A stretch of DNA of 64,000 bases from Streptomyces akebiae. GTDB taxonomy: Bacteria; Actinomycetota; Actinomycetes; Streptomycetales; Streptomycetaceae. This document shows, in pieces, positions 1-8,061 of the stretch. The position numbers and the translations under genes were made by a program. The DNA lies in NCBI RefSeq assembly GCF_019599145.1, contig NZ_CP080647.1, positions 10,044,001-10,108,000 on the forward strand, given 5' to 3'. A model generated the notes under the pieces. It was not told the origin of the DNA. It searched no databases and saw only the letters and a program-made list of their open reading frames with translations. Position 1 is the first letter of the stretch. Each line of letters opens with the position of its first letter.

Positions 1-357
1 CCGGCCCTGGACGGCAAGACCGTCGCCGAGATGGCGGACCTGCCGCCGACGATGCGGTTCACCACGGCGGACATCGAGTTCATGGTGGAGAACTACGTCG
101 GCCGGCTCACCGACCTCCCGCGCGAGGCGCTGCCGGGCGCCGCCCCGCTGCACGGCCTCCCGCCCGTCCGCGTCCTGATCTCCGAGTACGACGACCTGCG
201 GCCCTCGGCCGAACTGCTGGCACGGCAGTTGACCGCGTCCGAGGTCGACGTCACGACCTACCTGGCCGCGGGCATGCCGCACGGCCACCTCAACCGGACC
301 CCGGCGCTCGCCGAGGTCGACCGGTCGCTCGACTTCTTCGCCGACGCCCTGCGCTGA
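1..357 (+). CDS. alpha/beta hydrolase (esterase), C-terminal part, 5' end outside window
   Basis: The reading frame is open from base 1 to the TGA at 355-357, so this is the last ~118 codons of a longer gene. The sequence PPVRVLISEYDDLRPSAELL followed by a GMPHGHLNR motif is the typical C-terminus of the HSL/alpha-beta-hydrolase-3 esterase family. The Asp of EYDDLRP and the His of MPHGH would be the acid and base of the catalytic triad, and the nucleophile Ser lies upstream of the window. The internal ATG at 31 is not a credible start because the fold continues upstream of it. It ends 82 bp before a convergent rhamnosidase, so a role on acylated plant glycosides is possible but is inference only. 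Confidence 0.8.
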   Translation, partial: PALDGKTVAEMADLPPTMRFTTADIEFMVENYVGRLTDLPREALPGAAPLHGLPPVRVLISEYDDLRPSAELLARQLTASEVDVTTYLAAGMPHGHLNRTPALAEVDRSLDFFADALR

Positions 358-368
358 GGCAGGGAAGA

Positions 369-429
369 GCGGCCCGCCGCGTGTCAGGGAGCAGCGGGCC
401 GCCCGTGTGCGGGCCCGGTCGGACCGGGC
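369..429. terminator. double-hairpin bidirectional terminator
   Basis: Two strong inverted repeats lie between the convergent hydrolase and rhamnosidase genes. The first pairs GCGGCCCGC (369-377) with GCGGGCCGC (394-402). The second is GCCCGGTC/GACCGGGC around a single base (413-429). No T-tract follows, as is usual in Streptomyces. Their position between two converging stop codons supports a shared terminator. Confidence 0.6.
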
Positions 430-439
430 GTGAGGGGGC

Positions 440-3112
440 CTAGGCCGACGGGCTCCCGGGGTGCGCGGCTCCCTGGGGCGACGCGGGACGCAGGGACAAC
501 AGGTGGCTGCCGGAGGCGAGTTCACCGACATCCTCGGCGGGATGCCAGCCCTCGGGAGCGCTGAACCGTCCCGTGGTGCCGGGCGGCAGCACGGCCCGCA
601 CCGTGAGGGTGTCGCCACTGATCGACCAGGCGACGGACGCGGTGCCGTACGGGGTGACGATCGAGGCCTCGGCGGAGGTGAGCGTGGCGCCGGGACGGGG
701 CGCGAACTCCATGGTGCGGTAGCCGGGGGAGACGGGCCGTAGCCCCGCCACGGACCGGTAGAGCCATGCGGCGACGGCGCCGTAGGCGTAGTGGTTGAAC
801 GACAGCATCGTGCCGGCGTTCTCGACGTCGATGGTGCCGTCGGGACGGATCGCGTCCCACCGCTCCCACATGGTCGTGGCGCCACGGGCGACCTGATAGA
901 GCCAGCCCGGACACTCGGGGTTGAGCAGCAGCTCGTACGCCTCGGCCACATGGCCGGTGTCGCCGAGGGCGGGCAGCACGAACGGCGTGCCCAGGAAACC
1001 GGTGGCGATCCGGCCGCCGCCCGCGCGCACCAGGGCGGCCAGGGCCTTGCCGACGTCGGCGCGCTCGCCGGCGGGCGCGATGCCGAAGCAGAGGGCGAGC
1101 GCGCAGCCCGTCTGCGTGGTGCGGGCGTGGTCTCCCCACGTGCGCCAGGCGGCCTCGGCGGTACGCCGGTGCAGGGCCGCGTACCGTTCGACGTCGTCCG
1201 GGCGGTCCAGTACGCGGGCCGCGTCGGCGAGCAGCCGGGCGCTGTGCGCGACGAAGGCGGTGGCGACGTACCCGGAGTCGGTGGTGGCGCGCGCCGGGTC
1301 CTCCGGGGGCGCGGTCGGGTCGAGCCAGTCACCGAGTTGCGCGTTGCCGCTCCACGTCCCGTCGTCGTCCAGGTGGGCGACGGTGAACTCGACCCAGGCG
1401 CGCATCGCCGGGTAGTGGCGCTCCAGCATGCCGGGGCGGCCGTACGCCTCGAAGAGGGCGGTCGGCACGACCGTGGCGGCGTCGCCCCAGCCGGCGGCGG
1501 CTCCCGCGAACGGCAGCTCGGCGGGCGGCAGTTCGCCGAGCGGTACGTCGGGGACCACCATCGGGACCGCGCCGTCCGGCCCCTGCTCGATGCGGAGGTC
1601 GGTCAGCCAGCTGTCGAGGAAGGAGGCGCTGTCGAACGTGGCGCAGGCCGTCGGGGCGAAGGCCATGATGTCGCCGGTCCAGCCGAGCCGCTCGTCCCGC
1701 TGCGGGCAGTCCGTCGGCACGGCGAGGAAGTTGCCGCGCTGGGAGCGTACGACGTTGGCGTACAGGGTGTTCACCCGTTCGTCGGAGCACCGGAACTCGC
1801 CGATGCGCCGCAGATCGCTGGACACGACGTCGACCTCGACCGCGCTGACTCTCACCCCCGGGGAGGCGACGATCTCGGCGTACCGGAAGCCGTGGAAGGT
1901 GAACTCCGGGGCCAGCTCGGCGCTGTCACCGGCCAGGGTGTACTGGTCGGTGGCGCGGGCGCCGCGCAGGATGCTCGTCAGCAGGCGGCCGTCGGCGTCG
2001 AGGACCTCGGCGTGCCGGACGGTGACGGTGCCGCCCCGGGGCCCGTCGACGCGCAGGCGCAGCCAGCCGGTCAGGTTCTCGCCCGCGTCGACGGCGATCG
2101 TGCCGTCGGGCAGGGTCCGCTGCTCGGGCCGCACGACCTGGACGACGCGCACGGGCGGATGGGCCCGTTGTGCCAGCCCCTTCGGCAGGGGCAGGACGGC
2201 GACGGGTTCCCAGCCGGCGTCGACGAAGCCCGGCAGACGCCAGCCGCCGGGTTCGTGGCGCAGGTCGCGTTCGCAGCCGTCGTACAGGTCCGCCGCCAGC
2301 AGGTCGCCGTAACCGCCCTTCCAGTGGCGGTCGGTGGTGATCGTGACCCTGGTCCCGTCGGCCAGGTCCACCTCGAGCTGGGCGAGCAGCGCCGTCGTGT
2401 CGCCGTAGACGTCGCGGTTCTTGTGCCAGGTGAGGTGGCCGCGGACCCAGCCGTCGCCGATCGCGGCCGACAGCGCGTTCGCGCCGGGCCTGAGCAGGCC
2501 GGTGACGTCGTAGGTGGCGTAGAGCAGCCGGTTGGGGTAGCTGGTCCAGCCCGGTTCCAGCAGGTCGTCGGAGACGGTGCGGCCGTTGACGGCGGTGCGG
2601 TGCGCGCCGAGCGAGGTGACGTACAGCCGCGCGGACACCGGCTCCGCCGGGAGGTGGAACTCCCGGCGGAGCAACGGCACCGGGCCGGGGGAGGTACGGC
2701 CCCGGTCATCGGGCAGGTGGACGGGGCGGGCCGCCCAGTCCACGTCGTCGAACAGCGCGGCCTCCACCCGGGCGTGGTCGCTCCACCGCGTCCACCCGAG
2801 GTCGGTGCGGACGCGGACGCGCCAGTAGCGGACCTCGCGACTGGCCAGTGGTTGGGCCGGCCACGGGTGATCGGTCACCGTGTCGGCCCCGACCTCCCCG
2901 CTGGACGTGGTGTCCTCGAAGGACGGGTCGGTCGACACCTCGATCTCGTAGGCGTGTTGGAGGATGCCCGGCCGTTCGCCGGTGAGCGACCAGGACAGGC
3001 GCGGCATGGGGTACGCGGTGGCGACGAGACCGGAGTCGTCCGCCGTGCGCAGGCCCGTCACCGAGGTCGTGGTGTCCGTCGTGTGCGGTGCCGTGGGACC
3101 GGACGTTCTCAT
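440..3112 (-). CDS. alpha-L-rhamnosidase, GH78, cytoplasmic type
   Basis: This 890-aa protein would hydrolyse terminal alpha-L-rhamnose from oligosaccharides or plant rhamnosides. The N-terminal half has the accessory beta-sandwich pattern of GH78 enzymes (PRLSWSLTGERPG, then YLYVTSLGAH-like and ANALSAAIGDGW segments). The (alpha/alpha)6 catalytic domain carries VPTDCPQRDERLGWTGD around residue 470, whose acidic residues include the general acid, and TTMWERWDAI near residue 747, whose Glu is the probable base. No signal peptide is visible, so it should act inside the cell on imported sugar. Its ATG overlaps the stop of the upstream hydrolase gene by ATGA, placing it third in an MFS-hydrolase-rhamnosidase operon. 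Family assignment is firm; the exact substrate is inferred. Confidence 0.95.
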   Translation of the reverse strand: MRTSGPTAPHTTDTTTSVTGLRTADDSGLVATAYPMPRLSWSLTGERPGILQHAYEIEVSTDPSFEDTTSSGEVGADTVTDHPWPAQPLASREVRYWRVRVRTDLGWTRWSDHARVEAALFDDVDWAARPVHLPDDRGRTSPGPVPLLRREFHLPAEPVSARLYVTSLGAHRTAVNGRTVSDDLLEPGWTSYPNRLLYATYDVTGLLRPGANALSAAIGDGWVRGHLTWHKNRDVYGDTTALLAQLEVDLADGTRVTITTDRHWKGGYGDLLAADLYDGCERDLRHEPGGWRLPGFVDAGWEPVAVLPLPKGLAQRAHPPVRVVQVVRPEQRTLPDGTIAVDAGENLTGWLRLRVDGPRGGTVTVRHAEVLDADGRLLTSILRGARATDQYTLAGDSAELAPEFTFHGFRYAEIVASPGVRVSAVEVDVVSSDLRRIGEFRCSDERVNTLYANVVRSQRGNFLAVPTDCPQRDERLGWTGDIMAFAPTACATFDSASFLDSWLTDLRIEQGPDGAVPMVVPDVPLGELPPAELPFAGAAAGWGDAATVVPTALFEAYGRPGMLERHYPAMRAWVEFTVAHLDDDGTWSGNAQLGDWLDPTAPPEDPARATTDSGYVATAFVAHSARLLADAARVLDRPDDVERYAALHRRTAEAAWRTWGDHARTTQTGCALALCFGIAPAGERADVGKALAALVRAGGGRIATGFLGTPFVLPALGDTGHVAEAYELLLNPECPGWLYQVARGATTMWERWDAIRPDGTIDVENAGTMLSFNHYAYGAVAAWLYRSVAGLRPVSPGYRTMEFAPRPGATLTSAEASIVTPYGTASVAWSISGDTLTVRAVLPPGTTGRFSAPEGWHPAEDVGELASGSHLLSLRPASPQGAAHPGSPSA

Positions 3113-3885
3113 GGCTGGAGGTGCCTCCGGAAGAAGCTGAGCGTGGACCCGTGCAGTGCGGTGCGGTGGGGGACGCTTCCCCAGGCGTGGTCCGCGCCTT
3201 CGACGATCTCCAGCTCGGCGTTCCGGCCGTAGTGGTCCAGGTAGCGTCGTGCGTACTCCAGGGGTGCGACGACGTCCTTGTCACCGTGCAGGATGCGGAC
3301 CGGACCGGTGTACGCGCCCGACCGTCCGTAGACGTCGAGGCCCGCGATGTCCTCGACGAGCGCGGCGCTCATCCGGTGGCCGTCGGCGTCGACGTAGCCC
3401 TTCTCGGCGATCTCGGGGGCGAGTTCACGGCCCTTGAGGTAACCGCTGCCGATCTCGAACGGGGCGACCGCGGCCGGGGACCACAGGCACAGCGCGGCGA
3501 TCCGGGGCTCCTCGGCGGCCGTGATCCCGGCGACCACGCCGCCCATGCTCATGCCGACCAGGCCGACACGGTCCGGGTCCACGAAGTCCAGGGTGCGGAC
3601 CGCGCCCAGGACGGCGCGGGTCTCGGCGATCTCGCCCGTGATGGTCACGTCGAAGAAGTCACCGTCGCTCTCGCCGTGGCCCGAGAGGTCGAACCGCACG
3701 GACGCGATGCCCTCGGCCGCCAGCAGCCGTGACATGGCGACGAAGTTCGGCAGTTCGATCCGGTTGGAGGTGAAGCCGTGGACGAACACCACCGTGGGGT
3801 GGCGGGTCTTTGGCGGGCCTTCGGGGATGTGTAGCGTGGAGCGCAGCGTCAGGCCTGCGTGAGGGAAATCGTGGTGGCGGATCAA
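3109..3885 (-). CDS. alpha/beta hydrolase (dienelactone/S9-like)
   Basis: A 258-aa single-domain alpha/beta hydrolase. It shows an FVHGFTSNR oxyanion segment, the nucleophile elbow GLVGMSMGG (Ser near residue 115), an acid candidate in ILHGDKDVV and a His in EGADHAWG, so the triad looks complete. Such enzymes cleave esters or small acyl groups. Between a sugar importer and a rhamnosidase, a deacetylase or esterase acting on acylated rhamnosides is likely but not proven. The start is TTG at 3885, which overlaps the MFS stop (TTGA); the downstream ATGA overlap with the rhamnosidase indicates translational coupling. Confidence 0.9.
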   Translation of the reverse strand: MIRHHDFPHAGLTLRSTLHIPEGPPKTRHPTVVFVHGFTSNRIELPNFVAMSRLLAAEGIASVRFDLSGHGESDGDFFDVTITGEIAETRAVLGAVRTLDFVDPDRVGLVGMSMGGVVAGITAAEEPRIAALCLWSPAAVAPFEIGSGYLKGRELAPEIAEKGYVDADGHRMSAALVEDIAGLDVYGRSGAYTGPVRILHGDKDVVAPLEYARRYLDHYGRNAELEIVEGADHAWGSVPHRTALHGSTLSFFRRHLQP

Positions 3886-5216
3886 GGCACAGCCTTTTCG
3901 GTCGTGTCGGGGGTGGGAGCGCCGCTCGGGTCGGCGGGCTCCACGCGCTGGACGGCGTCGGCGGGCTCCTCGGACCGGGCGGTCCGGGCCAGGCGTGGCA
4001 CCCAGAGCAGACCGATGACCGCGGAGAGCACGGTGACGCCGAGGAGCAGGCCGAAGAACAGCCCGGTGTGGCCCAGCGCGAGTGCGGGTGTGCCCAGGGC
4101 GGCCAGTCCGGCGAGAGCGCGGGTGAAGGCCATGGTCACGCCGGTCGCGGTGGCCCGCAGCAGGGTGGGGAAGAGTTCCTGGGACCAGATTTTGTAGATG
4201 GACTCACCGGCGAAGGCGTTGCCCAGGCCGGAGACGAGCATGACGGCGACCAGGGTGAATTCGCCGGGTCCGAACAGCGCGGGCAGGGCCCAGGCGGTGA
4301 CGATCAGGGCGGTCCCGGCGGCGAACCAGGCGTGCCGGGCGGGCCGGTCGACCACGCGCATGAACACCAGGCCCGCGACGAAACCCACCGGGAGCCCGAG
4401 GAGCGTCAGCTGCGAGTACCGAGCGACCTCCCCCTCGGCCAGAGCGGTCCACAGGAAGGTGCCGAACTGACCGAGGGTGTTCGCCCCGAGGTTCCAGGTG
4501 GCGTAGTAGAGGCCCGTCGCGAGCAGGGCGTACACGGTCGGGGCCCGGAAGAGATCCCGGACACGGCCGAACTCGACGCTCTCCGAGGCGGAGTTGGGGT
4601 GGGCGTCGGCGGCCCGGCGCGCGGCGGCCCACTCGGCCGACTCGCTGAGGGTGAGCCGCAGGAGCAGGACGACGACGGCCACGACCAGCAGATGCGCGAA
4701 GAGGACGCGGCCGCCGAGCATGCCCTGCGCTCCCATGAAGGAGCTGAGCAGCAGGACGGCCACGATGCCGGCGAGCCAGAGCATGCCGGAGAACACCACC
4801 ATGGTGCCCTTCCTGCCCTCGGGCGCCTCCTCGTTGACGAGCGCGAGCGACACGGGGAGGTCCGCGCCGATGGCGAGACCGGTGGCGATCACACCCGCGA
4901 ACAGCAGCGCGGGGCTCGCCGCCGCCAACAGCGGCAGGACACCGGCCGCGTACAGGACGAGCGAGCAGGTGAAGACCGTCCGGCGGCCGAACCGGTCGCC
5001 GAGCCGGCCGCCGAACAGCGCACCGGCGGCGAACGCCAGGGTCTGCAGTCCCAGCAGGGAGCCGATGGTCCCGGGGGCGAGTTGCAGCGGTGCGGCGTAG
5101 TAGCCGCCGATGGCGATCCCCGACGTCACCAGGGCGGCGGAGTCCAGATAGGAGGCCATGCCGGCGAGCGTCGCTGTCTTCCAGGGATTGCTCGTGGGGT
5201 GTGTGGGGCCAGACAT
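3882..5216 (-). CDS. MFS transporter (sugar/metabolite importer type)
   Basis: A 444-aa 12-TM permease. The loop-2 motif GRLGDRFGRRTVF and the acidic DLPVSLALVNEEAPEGRKG segment after TM4 are typical of MFS sugar/metabolite:H+ symporters. A longer frame begins at 5288, but ATG 5216 is chosen because AGAGGA lies about 7 bases upstream and the extra 24 residues are non-conserved-looking, Arg-rich sequence. It is the first gene of the leftward operon with an esterase and a GH78 rhamnosidase, so rhamnose or rhamnosyl-oligosaccharide uptake is the best guess. Two ACTTAAACG repeats about 100-125 bp upstream are probable operator sites. Confidence 0.9.
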   Translation of the reverse strand: MSGPTHPTSNPWKTATLAGMASYLDSAALVTSGIAIGGYYAAPLQLAPGTIGSLLGLQTLAFAAGALFGGRLGDRFGRRTVFTCSLVLYAAGVLPLLAAASPALLFAGVIATGLAIGADLPVSLALVNEEAPEGRKGTMVVFSGMLWLAGIVAVLLLSSFMGAQGMLGGRVLFAHLLVVAVVVLLLRLTLSESAEWAAARRAADAHPNSASESVEFGRVRDLFRAPTVYALLATGLYYATWNLGANTLGQFGTFLWTALAEGEVARYSQLTLLGLPVGFVAGLVFMRVVDRPARHAWFAAGTALIVTAWALPALFGPGEFTLVAVMLVSGLGNAFAGESIYKIWSQELFPTLLRATATGVTMAFTRALAGLAALGTPALALGHTGLFFGLLLGVTVLSAVIGLLWVPRLARTARSEEPADAVQRVEPADPSGAPTPDTTEKAVP

Positions 5217-5317
5217 GGGTCCTCTTCGCTGAGTACCGGAGACTGCGCGTGTGGGGGAGTGCCGCATACGGCTTCGGAAGTGCCGCATGTCGGTACGGGT
5301 GGTGGCTACGGAGTGTT

Positions 5318-5339
5318 ACTTAAACGCGCCACTTAAACG
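5318..5339. promoter_or_regulatory. direct repeat ACTTAAACG x2, putative operator of the MFS-GH78 operon
   Basis: ACTTAAACG occurs at 5318-5326 and again at 5331-5339, a 13-bp period, in the intergenic region between the MFS gene (start 5216) and the divergent LacI-type gene. It is an AT-rich island in very GC-rich DNA. A related site, ACTTAAACCGTTTACA, lies upstream of the PL11 lyase at 33361. A LacI/GalR-type operator is the likely reading; the binding protein is unknown. Confidence 0.5.
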
Positions 5340-5364
5340 TGTAGGTTGACTGAGCGGGTAAGCT

Positions 5365-5382
5365 AGCCCGCGATCGCGGGCT
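5365..5382. repeat. 18-bp perfect palindrome at the truncation edge of the LacI gene
   Basis: AGCCCGCGATCGCGGGCT is a perfect 18-bp palindrome centred on CGATCG. It lies about 20 bp before the first recognisable LacI codons (IAEATRKR from about 5402). It could be a regulator site, an RNA hairpin or a rearrangement scar; the sequence alone cannot decide. Confidence 0.5.
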
Positions 5383-5425
5383 TTGGCAAGGGGCCAGAGA
5401 GATCGCCGAGGCGACCCGTAAGCGG

Positions 5426-6310
5426 GTGTGGGAGGCCGCGGCCCGGCTCGGCTACGCGCCCTCGGCGGCGGCACGCGCGCTGCGTACGGGACGTTCCGAC
5501 ATCGTGCTCGGGGTGCTGCCGGACTGGCCGATCCACCATGTGCTCGGACGGCTCATCCAGCAGCTGACCCACGCCTTCGCCGAACACCAGCTCACCTTCC
5601 TCGTGCACTCCTCGGCGCAACCCGCCCGGCCCCTGCGGGAGGTCTGGAAGGCCCTGACGCCCGCCGCGGTCCTCGCGCTGAACCGGTTCCCCGAGAGCGA
5701 GGCCGAGGCCATGCGCGCGGTCGGCATCGAGGTCGTCATGACGATGCACGGCGCGTCCTCGCAGGACGGCCACGCCCCGCCGGCGGCCCCACTGGTGTCC
5801 GAGGAACCGATCGGCGCGCTCCAGGCCCGCCATCTCGCCGCCTCGCACCGTCGCCTCGGCTACGCCTACCCGGACCTGCCACGCCTCGATGTCCTCGCCC
5901 AGCCGCGGCTGGACGGCGTCCGGCAGGTCTGTGAGGAGCGCGGTCTCCCCGAACCCGTCGTCCGCAGTGTCCCGCTGGAGCTGGACGGTGCCACGGAAGC
6001 CGTGAAGGCCTGGCTGGCCGCCGACCCGCCGGTGACGGGCGTCTGCGCCTTCAACGACGACATCGCCATGGCCGTGCTGCTGGGCGCGCAGGCCCTCGGG
6101 CTGGACGTCCCGGGGGACCTCGCGGTGATCGGCGTCGACGACATCCCCAGCTCCGCCCTCCTGCGACCGTCCCTGACCACGGTCGTCCGCGACACCGACA
6201 CCCTCGCGCGGGGTCTGGCCCGCCGCGTGGTCGACGCGCTCGACGGGAAGGCGACGCTCACCGCGCGGATCGAGGACCCGCTCGGCATCGAGCATCGGGA
6301 CTCGACCTGA
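5426..6310 (+). CDS. LacI/GalR-family regulator, 5'-truncated: helix-turn-helix missing
   Basis: From GTG 5426 the 294-aa product is a full LacI-type periplasmic-binding-fold effector domain: hinge segment SAAARALRTGRSDIVLGVL, then VCAFNDDIAM and PGDLAVIGVDDIP, all classic for the family. Homology starts even earlier (IAEATRKRVWEAAARLGY, from 5402), but the frame is closed by TGA at 5351-5353 with no start codon between. None of the three frames between 5281 and 5402 encodes the expected LADVA..AGVS..TVS helix-turn-helix. The protein as encoded cannot bind DNA in the usual way. It is either a decayed regulator, an assembly or indel artefact, or an effector-only protein. It diverges from the rhamnosidase operon it presumably once controlled. 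Confidence 0.75.
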   Translation: MWEAAARLGYAPSAAARALRTGRSDIVLGVLPDWPIHHVLGRLIQQLTHAFAEHQLTFLVHSSAQPARPLREVWKALTPAAVLALNRFPESEAEAMRAVGIEVVMTMHGASSQDGHAPPAAPLVSEEPIGALQARHLAASHRRLGYAYPDLPRLDVLAQPRLDGVRQVCEERGLPEPVVRSVPLELDGATEAVKAWLAADPPVTGVCAFNDDIAMAVLLGAQALGLDVPGDLAVIGVDDIPSSALLRPSLTTVVRDTDTLARGLARRVVDALDGKATLTARIEDPLGIEHRDST

Positions 6311-6855
6311 GGGGGTGCCTGCGGCGGCGGAGCCCAGGCGCGCCGTGCTCGGAGCCGGTGTCCGCGCAGCTGGATCGTCGGGCTCCGTGAGCAGCTGGAG
6401 GACGCGCTCGCCGAGGGGCTGGACGGTGGACCGGACAGCCGGTTACTGTTCCGCCCGTCACGCGGCGCAACGTGTTCCGGGCCGGGGGCGGGACGAGTGC
6501 GGCACAGGCCGGCACCACGACCGGACGGGGCCGGCACCACGACCGGACGGGGCCGGCACCGCGACCGGAGGGGCCGGCACCGCGACCGGAGGCCGCCGGA
6601 GTGAGGCCGCACGCCCCGTCGGAGAAGGCGCACACGGGCTCTCGCCGTGACCATCCCGTTCCAGTCCTCCGGCCTCAGGGCCCGCCACGCGGAGAGCCGG
6701 GCACCCACGCCGCCTCCCCGGGGCCGCGGCCCGCCGAGCCGTAGCACCGGGGCCCCGGCCCCCCCACGTCGGCCGAACCGCGCTGTCGCCCCGCGGCGGC
6801 ACTCTTCCTCGCCGGAACCGCGGTCACACAGACGATCAACTCCCAGGAGGTTCAG
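6311..6855. other. 545-bp intergenic region without a convincing gene
   Basis: No frame here gives a recognisable protein; the open frames are Arg/Pro/Gly-rich artefacts of GC-rich DNA. The region holds a four-unit tandem repeat (6508-6593) and ends with a strong AGGAGG Shine-Dalgarno just before the esterase ATG at 6856, so the promoter of that gene is probably in its last 200 bp. Confidence 0.6.
6508..6593. repeat. tandem repeat, four ~22-bp units
   Basis: Four consecutive copies of a GCCGGCACCACGACCGGACG-type unit begin at 6508, 6530, 6552 and 6573 (periods 22, 22, 21). Copies 1-2 read CACCACGACC and copies 3-4 CACCGCGACC. There are no unique spacers, so it is a minisatellite and not a CRISPR array. 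Unit number may vary between strains. Confidence 0.8.
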
Positions 6856-7824
6856 ATGACCACACCCCCGCCGCCCTTCGACCCGGAGCTGGCCGCCGCT
6901 CTCGTGGAACTGGGCGATCAGGCGCCGACCAGCGCGACCCCGGACGACATCCCCGCGGCGAGGGAGCGGCTCAACGGCGACGTCCCCCTCCTGACGAACG
7001 ACGAACTGAGCTGTGGCGGACTCTTCGAGGTCCACGAGCGGTCCGTGCCCGGCCCGCCGGGCGCGCCGGACGTCTCGTTGCTCGTCTGCCGGCCCACATC
7101 CGTGCCCGGTCCCCGCCCGATCGTCTACTTCACCCACCCCGGCGGCATGATCGTGGGCACCAACCGGCTGGGACTGCCGCTGGACTGGGCCGAGGAGCTG
7201 GGCCTGGTGGTGGTGTCGGTGGAGTACCGGCTCGCCCCCGAACATCCGTACCCGGCACCGGTCGAGGACTGCTACGCGGGCCTGCTGTGGACGTCGGCCC
7301 ACGCCGAGGAGATCGGTGGCGATCCGGACCGCATCGTGCTGGCGGGAGGCAGCGCCGGCGGTGGACTCGCCGCGGCCCTCGCCCTCCTCGCCCGGGACCG
7401 CGAGGGTCCCCGTGCCATAGGTCAGCTGCTGATGTGCCCGATGCTCGACGACCGCAACGACACCTGGTCCGCCCACCAGATGGCCGGGCTCGGCGTATGG
7501 GACCGAACCGCCAACGAGACAGGCTGGAATGCCCTGTTGGGCGAGGCGCGCGGCACCGACGACGTCCCGCCGTACGCCGCTCCCGCCCGCGCGGTCGACC
7601 TCTCGGATCTCCCTCCGGCCTTCATCGACGTCGGGTCCGCCGAGACCTTCCGGGACGAGGACGTCACCTACGCCTCCCGGATCTGGCAGGCCGGAGGACG
7701 TGCCGAACTGCACGTGTGGCCGGGCGGTTTTCACGGCTTCGACGGCCTCGTGCCGCAGGCCGCGCTCTCGGTCGACGCCCGGGAGGCCCGGCTGCGCTGG
7801 CTTCGGCGGCTCCTCGGGGAGTGA
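6856..7824 (+). CDS. alpha/beta hydrolase fold-3 esterase (HSL family)
   Basis: A 322-aa carboxylesterase of the hormone-sensitive-lipase group. Oxyanion-hole segment FTHPGGMIVG, nucleophile elbow GGSAGGGLAAAL, acid in the FRDEDVTYA region and base in WPGGFHGFD are all visible, so the triad is intact. The HGGG motif is altered to HPGG. The ATG is preceded by AGGAGG at good spacing. It is related in type to the truncated esterase at the window's left end, and both flank the rhamnosidase operon. Esterases of this group hydrolyse short acyl esters; the natural substrate here is unknown. Confidence 0.92.
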   Translation: MTTPPPPFDPELAAALVELGDQAPTSATPDDIPAARERLNGDVPLLTNDELSCGGLFEVHERSVPGPPGAPDVSLLVCRPTSVPGPRPIVYFTHPGGMIVGTNRLGLPLDWAEELGLVVVSVEYRLAPEHPYPAPVEDCYAGLLWTSAHAEEIGGDPDRIVLAGGSAGGGLAAALALLARDREGPRAIGQLLMCPMLDDRNDTWSAHQMAGLGVWDRTANETGWNALLGEARGTDDVPPYAAPARAVDLSDLPPAFIDVGSAETFRDEDVTYASRIWQAGGRAELHVWPGGFHGFDGLVPQAALSVDAREARLRWLRRLLGE

Positions 7825-7950
7825 GTGACGGTCCCCCTCACCCCTGAGCCGTACCGAGCAGCCTGCCGGGGCGTCGGCACCGCTGGTCTTCCCGTCACAG
7901 TTCCCGCCGAGTCTTCCCGCAACGTCTTCTCTCTGCATCGAGCCGACCGG

Positions 7951-8010
7951 CCCGCCGCCGACCTGCCCGCCGCCGACCTGCCCTCCGCCGACCTGCCCGC
8001 CGCCGACCGG
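7951..8010. repeat. tandem repeat, four 15-bp units
   Basis: CCCGCCGCCGACCTG is repeated four times in register (7951, 7966, 7981, 7996) with single-base changes in units 3 and 4. It lies in the 237-bp gap between the esterase and a convergent HTH gene. A short open frame over it (PAADL repeats) has no homology that I recognise, so I treat it as a non-coding minisatellite. Confidence 0.75.
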
Positions 8011-8061
8011 CTCGCGTCGACCGCCCCCCGCCGACCGGTGGGTCGAGCCGCCGGGCCTTGA

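Noticed and set aside
791..3232. Very long antisense open frame (over 800 codons) opposite the rhamnosidase gene
   Set aside because: It is the usual GC-rich shadow of a real Streptomyces gene: composition is Arg/Gly/Val rich with no family motifs, while the opposite strand has clear GH78 motifs.
6508..6593. Regular repeats considered as a CRISPR array
   Set aside because: Units are directly adjacent without unique spacers, only about 22 bp long, and no cas gene is present.
5866..7938. Long leftward open frame covering the LacI gene, the intergenic gap and the esterase
   Set aside because: No protein-like motifs, and both flanking regions are explained by rightward genes with catalytic or family signatures.
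7825..8061. Short open frame with PAADL repeats between the esterase and the HTH gene
   Set aside because: It is produced by a 15-bp minisatellite, and its start only touches the esterase stop without a ribosome site of its own.
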